From positions 314,539-378,538 of the forward strand of contig JAKLJX010000004.1 in the NCBI GenBank assembly GCA_023150945.1: a stretch of 64,000 nucleotides of DNA, given 5' to 3'. Under the pieces are notes generated by a model, which ran no database searches, was not told where the DNA came from, and saw only the letters and a list, made by a program, of their open reading frames with translations. Origin of the DNA: a bacterium (lineage in GTDB: Bacteria; Zhuqueibacterota; Zhuqueibacteria; Zhuqueibacterales; Zhuqueibacteraceae). Every line of letters starts with the position of its first letter. Position 1 is the first letter of the stretch. Of this stretch, positions 27,788-37,312 are shown in pieces. A program made the position numbers and the translations under genes.

Positions 27788-28665
27788 ACATGCGCTTTGC
27801 CGTTCTGGGAAACTTGACGCACGCCGCGATTGTGGAGGTGGCGCCCCGGTGGTTGCAGTGGCTGAGTGATCGGGCCGAGGTGGTGATCGCCGATGATTTG
27901 GCCGCTTACCTGGGCGTGGTTTCGCCGCGCGTGACCGTGGCGCCGCGCGACTCCGTTCATCTCAATTGCGACATGCTGATTTCGCTGGGCGGAGACGGCA
28001 CCATCCTCGCGACGGCGCATGTGGTGGGGCGGTCGGGCGTGCCGATTCTCGGCGTCAAGTTCGGCGGCTTGGGCTTTCTGGTTGAAATCGGGCCGGAGGA
28101 GCTTTACAGCGCGCTGGAGGCGATTTTGGCCGGCCGCTATGAAGTGCAAAAGCGCATGGTCTTGGAGGGCCGCCTCCGCAATGCGCCCGAAGCCGCCACG
28201 CTTTATGCCCTGAATGATTTCGTGATCGACAAGGCCGGGCAGATGCGTTTGGTGCGCCTGAAGGTGATGATCGACGATGAATATCTCAACACGTACATTT
28301 CCGACGGCCTGATCGTGGCAACGCCCACCGGCTCGACCGCCTATTCCCTTGCGGCCGGTGGGCCGATCATGCCGCCGGAGATGAAAGCCATGGTGATTAC
28401 GCCGATCTGCCCGCATTCTCTCAACGCCCGCCCGGTGGTCATCCCCGATGAGAAAACCGTGATGGTCGAGATTGCCACCGCCGACACACAGGCGCATCTT
28501 TCGGCGGACGGCCAGCCGGCACGGCGGATCGTCTCGGGCATGTGTGTGGAAATACGCAAGGCCGACTACAGCGTCAACCTGGTGCGCAAGTCCGGTCCAG
28601 CCTCGTCGAGTTTCTATGACAAGTTGCGCGCGAAATTTCACTGGGGGGAGGATTTGCGCAAGTAA
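27784..28665 (+). CDS. nadK: NAD kinase
   Basis: A 293-residue cytoplasmic enzyme that phosphorylates NAD+ to NADP+. Motifs are the GGDGT loop (69-73), LGVKFGGLGFLVEI, ALNDFVIDK, and TPTGSTAYSLAAGGPIMPPEM. The domain order and length match bacterial NadK. It overlaps xseB by 4 bases (ATGA). The xseB-nadK pair is known from other bacteria. The stop is followed 72 bp later by the strong promoter of the TonB operon. Confidence 0.94.
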   Translation: MNMRFAVLGNLTHAAIVEVAPRWLQWLSDRAEVVIADDLAAYLGVVSPRVTVAPRDSVHLNCDMLISLGGDGTILATAHVVGRSGVPILGVKFGGLGFLVEIGPEELYSALEAILAGRYEVQKRMVLEGRLRNAPEAATLYALNDFVIDKAGQMRLVRLKVMIDDEYLNTYISDGLIVATPTGSTAYSLAAGGPIMPPEMKAMVITPICPHSLNARPVVIPDEKTVMVEIATADTQAHLSADGQPARRIVSGMCVEIRKADYSVNLVRKSGPASSSFYDKLRAKFHWGEDLRK

Positions 28666-28737
28666 TCTGCCAGCCGGCGTGCAGAGATCATGGGTTTTCT
28701 GCATAATGAATCATTTTGCCGACCACGAAAAAAGGGC

Positions 28738-28766
28738 TTGACAAATGAAATGGGCGTATGTATTAT
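28738..28766 (+). promoter_or_regulatory. Near-consensus sigma70-type promoter of the TonB-receptor operon
   Basis: TTGACA (28738-28743) and TATTAT (28761-28766) are 17 bp apart. Transcription should begin near 28773, which leaves a ~400-nt leader before the TonB receptor gene. The palindromic operator follows immediately. The same arrangement precedes the LacI gene at 57727. Confidence 0.8.
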
Positions 28767-28779
28767 TTGCCCGATTTTT

Positions 28780-28793
28780 TGGAAGGCCTTCCA
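28780..28793. promoter_or_regulatory. LacI-type operator (palindrome) in the TonB-operon leader
   Basis: TGGAAGGCCTTCCA, a perfect 14-bp dyad, starts 13 bp after the -10 box, so it spans about +8 to +21. The identical palindrome sits in the same position after the promoter of the LacI-family gene (57770-57783). A repressor bound there would block early elongation or initiation. Assignment to that LacI protein is inference from the shared site. Confidence 0.7.
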
Positions 28794-29171
28794 GCAAACA
28801 GTTGCAGCCGCTTTCTATTGGATTCATATTGAATTATGCAAATGAAGGTAGGCGTTGTGGCGAGTGATTTGAATAACCGGAACCGCTTTCCAGTCTTTTC
28901 TCTTCCTGTACTGCCGTTTCTTCCTCAGCCACTACAGTTTGATGCCCGCCCCGCGAACGGGCACGCTTCCTCATCACGAGTAATTCCGGATTGTCCGCCG
29001 TTTCGTTTCAACCCCTGCCGCGCCGGCCTCTCCAACCGCCTGCGAGCGGGTGCAAGGGACTCGAGTTGCCAAACTGCCGCCTGATCCCCGGCCAGGGGCG
29101 GGACGGCAAATGATCATTCATCTTTTCAACAATTCTCCACACAGTTCATTTTCAAGGACGGGAGGGCGGTA
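28794..29171 (+). other. Long untranslated leader of the TonB-receptor operon
   Basis: About 400 nt from predicted start of transcription to the start codon. It contains a GC-rich hairpin (GCCCG...CGGGC near 28947-28965) and a second GC-rich dyad near 29084-29102. The ribosome site GGGAGGG is at 29160-29166. A small 82-codon frame (28836-29084) lies inside but has no family features. Confidence 0.4.
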
Positions 29172-32030
29172 ATGCAGACTTGTTCAAGACTCCGGGTTTT
29201 GCTGATCTGCTGTCCTTTGATCCTGTTGGCCGTGTTGGCAACGGCCAGCTTTGCCGGCACCACTGGCAAGCTCACGGGCAAGGTCATCGACCGGACGAGC
29301 AATGAGGGCCTGCCGGGCGTCAATGTCGTGGTTCTAGGAACGACGCTGGGCGCGGCCACCAATATCGCAGGCGAGTACATCATTCTGAACGTGCCGCCGG
29401 GCGTCTACAGCGTGAAAGCCTCGCTCATCGGTTACGGTGAGATGACGCTCAAAGAAGTGCGCGTCAGCATCGATCTCACCACGCGCGCCGACTTCCAACT
29501 GGCCGAGGAAACCCTGCAGCTTGGCGAAGAAGTCGAAGTGGTGGCGCAGCGCGAATTGATTCAAAAGGACCTCACCGCCACCACCGCCATCGTCAGTGAC
29601 AAAAGCATCCAGAGCCTGCCGGTGACCGAAGTGAATGAAGTCATCAGTCTGCAGGCGGGCGTGGTCGACAAGGACGGCCTGCACATTCGCGGCGGCCGCA
29701 AAGGCGAGGTGGCCTACTGGATCGACGGCGTACCGGTCACCGACGCCTATGATGGCGGCACCGTGGTCGACGTCAACAAAGACCTGGTGCAGGAGCTGCA
29801 AGTCATCAGCGGCGCCTTCAATGCGGAATACGGCCAGGCGCTCTCGGGCATCGTCAACATCGCGACCAAGGAAGGAGCCGCGCAATTTGGCGGCGCGCTC
29901 ACCACCTATTTTGGCGATTACGTCAGCGGCAACGACAAGCTGGATTGGGGCGGCTTTCCGGCACCCTACTCGACGCAGGCGGCCACCCCGGCGCCCCTCT
30001 TCCGTGACATCAAAAACGTCAATCCAGCGGATATCCGCAATTTCGAGGGCAGCCTCTACGGCCCGCTGATCGGCGACAAGCTCTCCTTCAACGTCGCCGG
30101 CCGCTACATCTACTTTGACGGCTGGCTGCGCGGCCAGCGCGTTTACAAACCGGAGAACATCGGCTTTCTGGATTCGACCGGCACCTTCATCGCCTCGCGC
30201 GATCCTTCCGGCTTGGGCGACGGCGCCTATGTGCCGATGAACTGGAATCGCAAGGTCTATGGCCAGGGCAAGCTGACCTACCGATTTCGCCCGACGATGA
30301 AGTTTACGCTCACCTCGATCTACGATGATGTCGATTATCAAGACTTCGACCGCGACTTCGTGCTCAACCCCGACGGCAACGTCAACCGCTTCCGCACCGG
30401 CCTCACCAACATCCTGAAACTCACCCACACCGTCAGCAATCGCACCTTCTATGATCTGGCCGTCTCCTATACGGAGAAGGAATACCGGGAATATGCCTAC
30501 GAGGATCCGCACGATCCGCGCTATGTTCATCCGCAATTGTCGAATCAACTGCTGTTCAGCTTCAAAACCGGCGGCGTGAGCAATCGTCATTTCAACCGCC
30601 GCACTTCCACCGGCCTGGTCAAGCTCGATATCACCAGCCAGGTGACGAACAGCCATCAATTCAAAACCGGGGTGGAGTATCGCCGCAACCGGGTGTTCTT
30701 CGAAGACATCAGTCTGCAGCCGGTGCTCGAGCAATCGGATTTCGATCCTGCCAACGATTCACCTTTCATCCGCACGCGCGTGCCGGATCTCAGCACGCCG
30801 GATCACAACCGCAGCACGCACCGGCCCACGGAATTTGCAGCTTACCTGCAGGACAAGATCGAGCTGCAAAACTTCATCGTGAATGTCGGCGTGCGGCTGG
30901 ATCATTTCGATCCCGACGGCCGCGTGCTGGCGGATCCCAGCGATCCCAACATCTACAATCCCATCCGGCCGGAAAACCGTTTCTTCGATCGCAACGGCAA
31001 CGGCATACAGGATGCGGACGAGCCGAGTCTGACCATCGAGCAGCGCCAGCAATACTGGTATAAGAGTGTGGGCAGCAAGACCAAGGTCAGCCCGCGGCTG
31101 GGCGTTTCCTTCCCCGTGCTGGCCGGCGGCGTGTTTCATTTTTCCTTCGGCCAGTTTTTCCAGGCGCCCAAGTTCGAGCGGCTGTATCAGAACAGCGATT
31201 TCAAAATCGGCAGCGGCACCGGCAACCAGGGTTTGATCGGCAATGCTGATCTGGAGCCCGAACAGACCACGAACTATGAGATCGGGTTGAAGCAGGAGAT
31301 CACCGGTAACAGCACGATCGATGTGACCGCGTTTTTCCGGGATATTCGCGATCTCACCAGCACGCGCGCCGACAATATCGAAGTCTTCGGCGGCGCCGCC
31401 TACTACAACAAATTCGTCAATGCTGATTTTGGCCTGGTGCGCGGCGTCATCATTTCCTACAGCCGGCGCTTTGCCGGCGGCTTTTCCGCCAACGCCGACT
31501 ACACCTTCCAAGTCGCCAAGGCTTCGAATTCGGATCCAGAAGCCGCGCGCAATGCGGCCAACTCCGGTGCCCTGCCGGAAGTCCAGCTCACGCCGGTGGA
31601 TTGGGACCAGCGCCACACGCTCAATATCTCCACCGCCTACAACGGCTCGAGCTGGGGCGCCGGCCTGATTCTGCAGGCCGCCAGCGCACAGCCGTATTCG
31701 CCACGCCAGGTCACCGACATCTCGGCGCTGTCGATCAATTCCGAACGCAAACCGGGAAACCTGAACGTCGATTTGCGTTTGTACAAGGATTTCCGGCTTT
31801 CCCGTCTGAATCTCTCGCTGTTTGCGCGGGTGTTCAACCTGTTCGACACGCTCAACGAGGTCAACGTCTTCAATGACACCGGCCAGGCCGATTTCACCAC
31901 CGATCGCAATCTTGCGATCCGCACCGTGGGCACGCGCACGCCGGTGAATTCGATCGACGAGTGGTACACCTATCCGACCTATTTCTCCGAGCCGCGCCGT
32001 GTCGAGTTCGGCACGACCATCACTTTCTGA
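29172..32030 (+). CDS. TonB-dependent outer-membrane receptor with carboxypeptidase-like N-terminal domain
   Basis: A 952-residue receptor that imports a large substrate across the outer membrane using TonB energy. A signal peptide covers ~1-28. Residues ~31-120 are a carboxypeptidase-regulatory-like beta-sandwich (GKLTGKVIDRTSNEGLPGVNVVVLGTT..., as in SusC-like receptors). The plug is ~125-250 (VNEVISLQAGVV..., GGRKGEVAYWIDGVPV, GAFNAEYGQALSGIVNIATKEG). The rest is a 22-strand type barrel ending in phenylalanine (TTITF). GGGAGGG precedes the ATG. It opens a unit with two secreted proteins and a PorV-like protein, under a LacI-type operator, so a glycan or its breakdown product is the likely substrate. 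No SusD-like partner is present. Confidence 0.92.
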   Translation: MQTCSRLRVLLICCPLILLAVLATASFAGTTGKLTGKVIDRTSNEGLPGVNVVVLGTTLGAATNIAGEYIILNVPPGVYSVKASLIGYGEMTLKEVRVSIDLTTRADFQLAEETLQLGEEVEVVAQRELIQKDLTATTAIVSDKSIQSLPVTEVNEVISLQAGVVDKDGLHIRGGRKGEVAYWIDGVPVTDAYDGGTVVDVNKDLVQELQVISGAFNAEYGQALSGIVNIATKEGAAQFGGALTTYFGDYVSGNDKLDWGGFPAPYSTQAATPAPLFRDIKNVNPADIRNFEGSLYGPLIGDKLSFNVAGRYIYFDGWLRGQRVYKPENIGFLDSTGTFIASRDPSGLGDGAYVPMNWNRKVYGQGKLTYRFRPTMKFTLTSIYDDVDYQDFDRDFVLNPDGNVNRFRTGLTNILKLTHTVSNRTFYDLAVSYTEKEYREYAYEDPHDPRYVHPQLSNQLLFSFKTGGVSNRHFNRRTSTGLVKLDITSQVTNSHQFKTGVEYRRNRVFFEDISLQPVLEQSDFDPANDSPFIRTRVPDLSTPDHNRSTHRPTEFAAYLQDKIELQNFIVNVGVRLDHFDPDGRVLADPSDPNIYNPIRPENRFFDRNGNGIQDADEPSLTIEQRQQYWYKSVGSKTKVSPRLGVSFPVLAGGVFHFSFGQFFQAPKFERLYQNSDFKIGSGTGNQGLIGNADLEPEQTTNYEIGLKQEITGNSTIDVTAFFRDIRDLTSTRADNIEVFGGAAYYNKFVNADFGLVRGVIISYSRRFAGGFSANADYTFQVAKASNSDPEAARNAANSGALPEVQLTPVDWDQRHTLNISTAYNGSSWGAGLILQAASAQPYSPRQVTDISALSINSERKPGNLNVDLRLYKDFRLSRLNLSLFARVFNLFDTLNEVNVFNDTGQADFTTDRNLAIRTVGTRTPVNSIDEWYTYPTYFSEPRRVEFGTTITF

Positions 32031-32161
32031 CTTTTGCGCTCGACCGTCCGGGCGGTCGCTCAGCGCCTCCCGCAGCCTCCTGCGGACGTGCATTTCCAAC
32101 TAATCAAACCGCCCGGAAGGCGGCAGACATGTGTGAGTTCGACATGAGGGAGAGTCATCTC

Positions 32162-35100
32162 ATGAAAAGAGTTTTGAGCATCGTTGCTTTGTTGGCGCTG
32201 TTGCCCTTTGCGCTGCAGGCACAAAGCGGCGCGGAGTTCCGCCGCTCCGGCATCATGGACGGCAATCTGGTCAAAACCGTCTACGGCAACTGGGGCGTGA
32301 TTGGCCAGCCTTCGACGCGCGGCAACCGGGGCGCCTGGCTGAACCCCAACAACGGTTACGTCGGCGACGTGAGCATCCTGGTGGGCGCCGAAATCAATGC
32401 CGCCGATACGGTCTTTCACTCGGTGGTGGTGTGTCCGGTGGATCGCCCGTCCTCCGGCGGGCCGGAGCAATCGCCCACCGGCAAGCGCTGGGGCTTCGAG
32501 CCGGTCTCCGGTTACTTGAACGCCAGCCAACAAGATGTGGCCATCAGCAACAACCCCAGTTCCTGGCCGGGCTTCTGGCCTGACCGCCTGGATGATGCGC
32601 TCGATCCCGGCTGGCGCGGCGCCTGGAACGGCTACTTTGGCCGCAATCAATTCAACGCCGACCTGGAAACCTACTTCGTCATGGATGACAACGCCGACGA
32701 AGAGTTCAACGTCGCCGCCAACAATCGCTTCGGCGTCAGTTTCAAGCCCGATGCCAACAATCCCAGCCGCAACGGCCTGGGGCTGGAAGTGCGGGTGCGC
32801 GCGCTGCAGTGGAACGATGTGCTGGCGCAAGACAACATCTTCTGGCTTTATGAAGTGTCCAACAACAGCACCACCAACTACAATCGCGTGGTGTTCGGCT
32901 CGCTGGTGGGAACCTATGTCGGCGTGACCTCCACGGAAGATCGCCGCGAGTATGACGACGATTTTTCCTTCTTTGATGTCGAGCGCGATCTCACCTACAC
33001 CGCGGATTTTGACGACAACGTTTCCGGACGCAACCCCAACTGGGTCGGTGAAGTGGGCGTCGTCGGCTACGCGTTTCTGGAAAGCCCGGGCAATCCGTTT
33101 GACGGCCTCGACAACGACGGCGATTTCGATGATTACGTCGACAGCGGCGTGCCTGCCACGGCCGGGCTGTTTCAGTCCACCGAGTTCGATTCGGTGCGCA
33201 TCCTCCCCGGGCAGCGAGTGGTGTTGATCACCAATGAAGGCCGGTTCGGGCGCACCATAGCTACTGTTCCCGACCGCGACACGACCTTCACGACGCTGGG
33301 CGCCAAAATCTTCGTGCGCCCGGGCATCACCAAGCTGGTCGAAGGCAACACCTACCGCTTGCCGGGCCAGTTCCGCACCATTGTCAATCCCAATGCCTAT
33401 GACGGCATCGACAATGATCTCGACGGCGTCATCGACGAAAACTCGCAATTGCACTACCGCCAGGTGCGGGTGGATCAGAACGGCAACACTCTGTTCGACC
33501 GCCTCAATCCGCTCGCCCGCATCGACTATCTTACCGGCCGCGGCGCCATCGACCGCATGCTCGATGAAAAGCGCGATGACAAGATCGACAATGACAATGA
33601 CTGGGACGTGGAATTCCACGACGTCGGCCTCGATGGTGAAGCCGGCACCGGCGACCTCGGCGAAGGCGATGCCCTGGCCACCAGCGGCGCCGGCACGAAT
33701 CTGCCGGGTGAACCCAACATCGACAAGACCGACGTCGATGAGTCTGATCAAATCGGCTTGACCAGCTTCGAATATTTCGCGCCTGCCGGCAATTTCTCGA
33801 TCCGCGACGATGAGAGCCTGTGGCAGCGCCTCACGCCCGGCTTCTTCGACGTGCCGCCGTCGATCGTCAACAACCGGCCGATTCAAGGCGAAGATGGAGA
33901 TTTCATCTTCGGCTCGGGTTATTTCCCGCTGCCTGCCGGCCAGACGCGCAGCTTCTCGCTGGCGCTGGTTTATGGCGCGGGCGGCGGCCGGCAGCTCGAT
34001 CTCGATGATCTGCTGAAGAACCGCGACACCGTGCAAAAGATCTACAACAGCAACTACCAATTCCCGCAGGCGCCGCGCAAGCCGGTGGTGCAGGCCTATG
34101 CCGGCGACGGCAAAGTGACGCTCACTTGGGATCGCCATGCGGAGGAGTCGGTGGATCCGACGACGCGCGAGAAAGACTTCGAGGGTTACAAAGTCTATCG
34201 CTCGACTGATCCGCTCTTCAATGACGCGCGTTTGATCACCAACGCCGACGGCACCATCGAGCAGCTCAAGCCCATTGCCCAGTTCGACCTGATCAACGGC
34301 CTCACCGGCTATTTCCAGGCGCAAGGCTCGCTGTATCAGGATTTGCGCGGGTTGTCGTTCCTGCTCGGCAATGATACCGGTTTGCAGCATACTTACATCG
34401 ATGAGAATGTCGAGAACGGCCGCACTTACTACTACGCGGTGGTGGCCTACGATCGCGGCGACGCTTCCAAAGACATTTTCCCCAAAGAAAACACCCGCGT
34501 GATCCGCCGCCTGGCAAACGGAGAATATCAGACCGATCTCAACACCGTGATCGCGACGCCGCGCACGAAAGTGGCAGGCTACCAGCATCCCAAGGACAGC
34601 GTGCCGCTGAGCCCGGTGCAGACCGTTGCGACCGGCGACATCAACTATCAGGTGCTCAATCACGAAGCCCTGACCGGCCACCTCTACGTGCTGGAGTTCT
34701 ACGACACCTCGACCGACGGCATCGACAACAACAACAACTGGAATCTGCTCACCGATGACGTGGGCAGCGACGGCGTGGCAGACACCAATGATCCCGACGG
34801 CTCCGAGGGCAACGGCGTGCCCGATCGCGGCGAGCCCAATCTCGATCACCGCGACAACAAGGAGCTGCTGGAGAAATTCACCACCTCCTATTCGATCATG
34901 GACAGCACGGGCGTGACGGAGGCTTTTCTGGCCCAGGATACGGTTTTTGTGAATCTGTCGAAGCAAAACCTGGTGCCGGGCTCGGTGGTGGTGCGCAATC
35001 CCGCCGGCGCCACGGTGCCGGCCTCCGAGTATCTCGTGCTGCTGGATCGCGGCCGCATTCGCGGTGCGCGGCGCGGCGCGCTGCCGGCCGGACAGTACGC

Positions 35101-36055
35101 CATCAGCTACCGCTACTATCCGGTCTATCGCAGCGCCAACCTCGATTCAACGCAACGCCAGGTGCCGAGCAGTACCACGGCGCCGCGGCTCTCCGATGCC
35201 GACAATTTCGACGGCCTGGTGCTGTCGTTCCGCAACGCCAAGGCGATTGCCAAAATCGAAAGCCGGTCGCGCTTCAACCGCGACAAGCAGCCGTTCTTCT
35301 TCAGCTTCGTGCCGCTGGAGTTGAATCTCGGCACCGAAACCATCAAGGGCTTCCGCAACGCCGCCAGCTATCGCTTCGAGTTTGCCAGCACGATTGTCGA
35401 TACCTCCTCGGATTTCCTCGGGGCACAGCCGGTGCCGGTCAACTATCGCGTCTACAATTTGACCGACAGGCGCTATATTGATTTTCTCGTGCTCGACCGG
35501 GACAACGACGGCACGACCATTTCGACCTTTGACGAAGTAGTGCTGGTGGAGACCGGTGCGAACAATATTCCGGTCGTGACCTGGGACATGGTGTTCTCCT
35601 CTTCGAAGGATACCACCATCTCCTTCGGCGCGGGCGACACGCTGTTCATCAACACCAGCAAGCCGTTCCGCCGCGGCGATCGTTTCACTTTTGCACCGGA
35701 GCTGCCCACGGTCGATCGGGCCCGCGCCAGCCAGATGCTTTCCGATATTCGCGTCGTGCCCAATCCCTACGTCGTGGCCTCGGTGCACGAGCCGCCGCTG
35801 CCGGAGGGCGTCACCAGCGGGCGCGGCGAACGGCGCATCACCTTCACCAATGTTCCGGTCAACGCCACGATTCGCATCTTCACGGCGCGCGGCGAGCTGG
35901 TGCAGACGCTGCAAAACGGCGGCAACCTCCAGAGCGGCGCCGTGGCCTGGAACCTCAAGACCTTTGAGAATCTCGATATCGCGCCGGGCGTGTATTTCTA
36001 CGTGGTCGACTCCGAGGCCGGCCAGAAGCAGGGCAAGATCGCGATCATCAAGTAG
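32162..36055 (+). CDS. Large secreted protein with Fn3-like domain, acidic EF-like loops and C-terminal sorting domain
   Basis: A 1297-residue exported protein. Signal peptide ~1-20 (RVLSIVALLALLPFALQA). Several acidic 'GxDNDGD' loops are seen (GLDNDGDFDDYVD, GIDNDLDGVIDE, KIDNDNDWDVE, GIDNNNNWN), probably calcium-binding. A fibronectin-III-like domain is at ~640-760 (KPVVQAYAGDGKVTLTWD, GYKVYRST, RTYYYAVVAYD). The C-terminal ~100 residues (DIRVVPNPYVVAS ... GVYFYVVDSEAGQKQGKIAIIK) form a beta domain of the type IX sorting-domain kind. No catalytic domain is recognised. The start at 32162 follows GAGGGAGAG; the frame runs further upstream over the TonB gene end. It sits second in the LacI-operator unit. 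Confidence 0.85.
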   Translation: MKRVLSIVALLALLPFALQAQSGAEFRRSGIMDGNLVKTVYGNWGVIGQPSTRGNRGAWLNPNNGYVGDVSILVGAEINAADTVFHSVVVCPVDRPSSGGPEQSPTGKRWGFEPVSGYLNASQQDVAISNNPSSWPGFWPDRLDDALDPGWRGAWNGYFGRNQFNADLETYFVMDDNADEEFNVAANNRFGVSFKPDANNPSRNGLGLEVRVRALQWNDVLAQDNIFWLYEVSNNSTTNYNRVVFGSLVGTYVGVTSTEDRREYDDDFSFFDVERDLTYTADFDDNVSGRNPNWVGEVGVVGYAFLESPGNPFDGLDNDGDFDDYVDSGVPATAGLFQSTEFDSVRILPGQRVVLITNEGRFGRTIATVPDRDTTFTTLGAKIFVRPGITKLVEGNTYRLPGQFRTIVNPNAYDGIDNDLDGVIDENSQLHYRQVRVDQNGNTLFDRLNPLARIDYLTGRGAIDRMLDEKRDDKIDNDNDWDVEFHDVGLDGEAGTGDLGEGDALATSGAGTNLPGEPNIDKTDVDESDQIGLTSFEYFAPAGNFSIRDDESLWQRLTPGFFDVPPSIVNNRPIQGEDGDFIFGSGYFPLPAGQTRSFSLALVYGAGGGRQLDLDDLLKNRDTVQKIYNSNYQFPQAPRKPVVQAYAGDGKVTLTWDRHAEESVDPTTREKDFEGYKVYRSTDPLFNDARLITNADGTIEQLKPIAQFDLINGLTGYFQAQGSLYQDLRGLSFLLGNDTGLQHTYIDENVENGRTYYYAVVAYDRGDASKDIFPKENTRVIRRLANGEYQTDLNTVIATPRTKVAGYQHPKDSVPLSPVQTVATGDINYQVLNHEALTGHLYVLEFYDTSTDGIDNNNNWNLLTDDVGSDGVADTNDPDGSEGNGVPDRGEPNLDHRDNKELLEKFTTSYSIMDSTGVTEAFLAQDTVFVNLSKQNLVPGSVVVRNPAGATVPASEYLVLLDRGRIRGARRGALPAGQYAISYRYYPVYRSANLDSTQRQVPSSTTAPRLSDADNFDGLVLSFRNAKAIAKIESRSRFNRDKQPFFFSFVPLELNLGTETIKGFRNAASYRFEFASTIVDTSSDFLGAQPVPVNYRVYNLTDRRYIDFLVLDRDNDGTTISTFDEVVLVETGANNIPVVTWDMVFSSSKDTTISFGAGDTLFINTSKPFRRGDRFTFAPELPTVDRARASQMLSDIRVVPNPYVVASVHEPPLPEGVTSGRGERRITFTNVPVNATIRIFTARGELVQTLQNGGNLQSGAVAWNLKTFENLDIAPGVYFYVVDSEAGQKQGKIAIIK

Positions 36056-36060
36056 CGCCG

Positions 36061-36078
36061 GCGGCCACCCCTGGCCGC
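36061..36078 (+). repeat. Short GC-rich hairpin between operon genes
   Basis: GCGGCCA and TGGCCGC form a 7-bp stem with a CCCC loop, six bases after the stop of the preceding gene. No T-run follows. It may protect an mRNA end or limit read-through between the secreted-protein gene and the PorV-like gene. Confidence 0.5.
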
Positions 36079-36133
36079 CGCGTTGGAGAACAAGTTTCGA
36101 GACTGCTCGATTGAAAACAGGGAGCACGAGAAC

Positions 36134-37162
36134 ATGATCCGCAAAGTGAATATCGTGGCGCTGAGCCTGGCGCTGCTCATCCTCAGCCTGGGCGCGAGTG
36201 AGCTGCGGGCTCAGGCCAAAGTGGGAACGGCGAGTGCGCCGTTTCTCGGCATCGCGATTGGGCCGCGTGCCGCGGCCATGGGCGGCGCCTTCGCCGCTCT
36301 GGGCAACGATGTCACCGCGCTGTACTGGAATCCCGGCGGCATTGCCATGTTGGAGAAATCACAACTGCTGGTTTCGCATACGCAATGGCTGGTCAACACG
36401 GATTTCAACTGGGCCGGCTTCGTCTTGCAGGTGGGAGAGGGCAACGCCCTGGGCCTGAGCGTGACCCTGCTGGATTACGGCGAAGAGGAAGTCGTCGATG
36501 AGTACAATCAAACCGGCACCGGCGCGCGCTGGTCGGCGAACGATCTGGCGGTGGCCGCCAGCTATGCGCGGCGCTTCACCGATCGCTTTGCCATCGGCGG
36601 CAACGCCAAATATATCCAGCAGAAAATCTGGAACGAGACGGCCAGCTCGTTTGCCTTCGATGCCGGCCTGCTGTTCATCACCCAGTTCAACGACATGCGG
36701 CTGGGGATGAGCATTTCGAATTTCGGGGCGGACATGAAATTTGGCGGCAAGGACCTGCTGCAACGCATCGACATCGATCCGGATAACTCCGGCAACAATG
36801 AGACGCTGGTTTCCGAATTGCGCACGGAGCGCTGGCCGCTGCCGCTGTTTTTCCGGGTGGGGCTCGCGTATGATTTGCTGCGCGCGCAGAACACGCGCGT
36901 CACGCTGGCCGCCGACGCGCTGCGGCCGAGCGACAACACCGGCGTGCTCAATCTCGGCACTGAAGTCGAGCTGTACAACACGCTGTTCTTGCGCGGCGGC
37001 TACAAATCGCTCTTCCGCGAGGACAGTGAAGAGGGGCTGACGTTGGGCGCCGGGGTGAAATATAACATGGGCGCGGCCGGCATGCTCAATTTCGACTTCG
37101 CCTATGCCGATTACGGCCTGCTCGACAATGTCAAAATGTTTTCACTCGGCCTGGCCTTCTGA
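36134..37162 (+). CDS. PorV/PorQ-family outer-membrane beta-barrel protein
   Basis: A 342-residue protein with a signal peptide (~1-26) and the PorV-type N-terminal signature GPRAAAMGGAFAALGNDVTALYWNPGGIAML. The rest is alternating beta strand and the protein ends in phenylalanine (SLGLAF), as expected for an outer-membrane barrel. PorV shuttles type IX secretion substrates to the attachment machinery. Here it lies between two secreted proteins with C-terminal sorting domains, which fits. It could instead be a generic UPF0164-type barrel. Start chosen at 36134, where the signal peptide begins. Confidence 0.85.
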   Translation: MIRKVNIVALSLALLILSLGASELRAQAKVGTASAPFLGIAIGPRAAAMGGAFAALGNDVTALYWNPGGIAMLEKSQLLVSHTQWLVNTDFNWAGFVLQVGEGNALGLSVTLLDYGEEEVVDEYNQTGTGARWSANDLAVAASYARRFTDRFAIGGNAKYIQQKIWNETASSFAFDAGLLFITQFNDMRLGMSISNFGADMKFGGKDLLQRIDIDPDNSGNNETLVSELRTERWPLPLFFRVGLAYDLLRAQNTRVTLAADALRPSDNTGVLNLGTEVELYNTLFLRGGYKSLFREDSEEGLTLGAGVKYNMGAAGMLNFDFAYADYGLLDNVKMFSLGLAF

Positions 37163-37312
37163 AATCCGGAGCGCCTGCGCAGCGCACCCCGATGAGCCGG
37201 GCTTTGTTCACCACAACTCAGGGAGGTAAATGGATGGCCGATGACGCGACAACGGGTCAATAGGGTAAACAAACTCAACGCCGTACCACCCAAAACTCAA
37301 GCGGAGGTTAGT

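Noticed and set aside
28836-29084. 82-codon frame in the leader of the TonB operon
   Set aside because: Proline/arginine-rich, no good ribosome site and no recognisable family; a leader peptide cannot be excluded but is not supported.
32060-34966. 968-codon minus-strand frame opposite the large secreted protein
   Set aside because: The plus-strand frame has a signal peptide, Fn3-like domain and sorting domain; the antisense frame has only low-complexity Val/Ile/Ala/Arg sequence.
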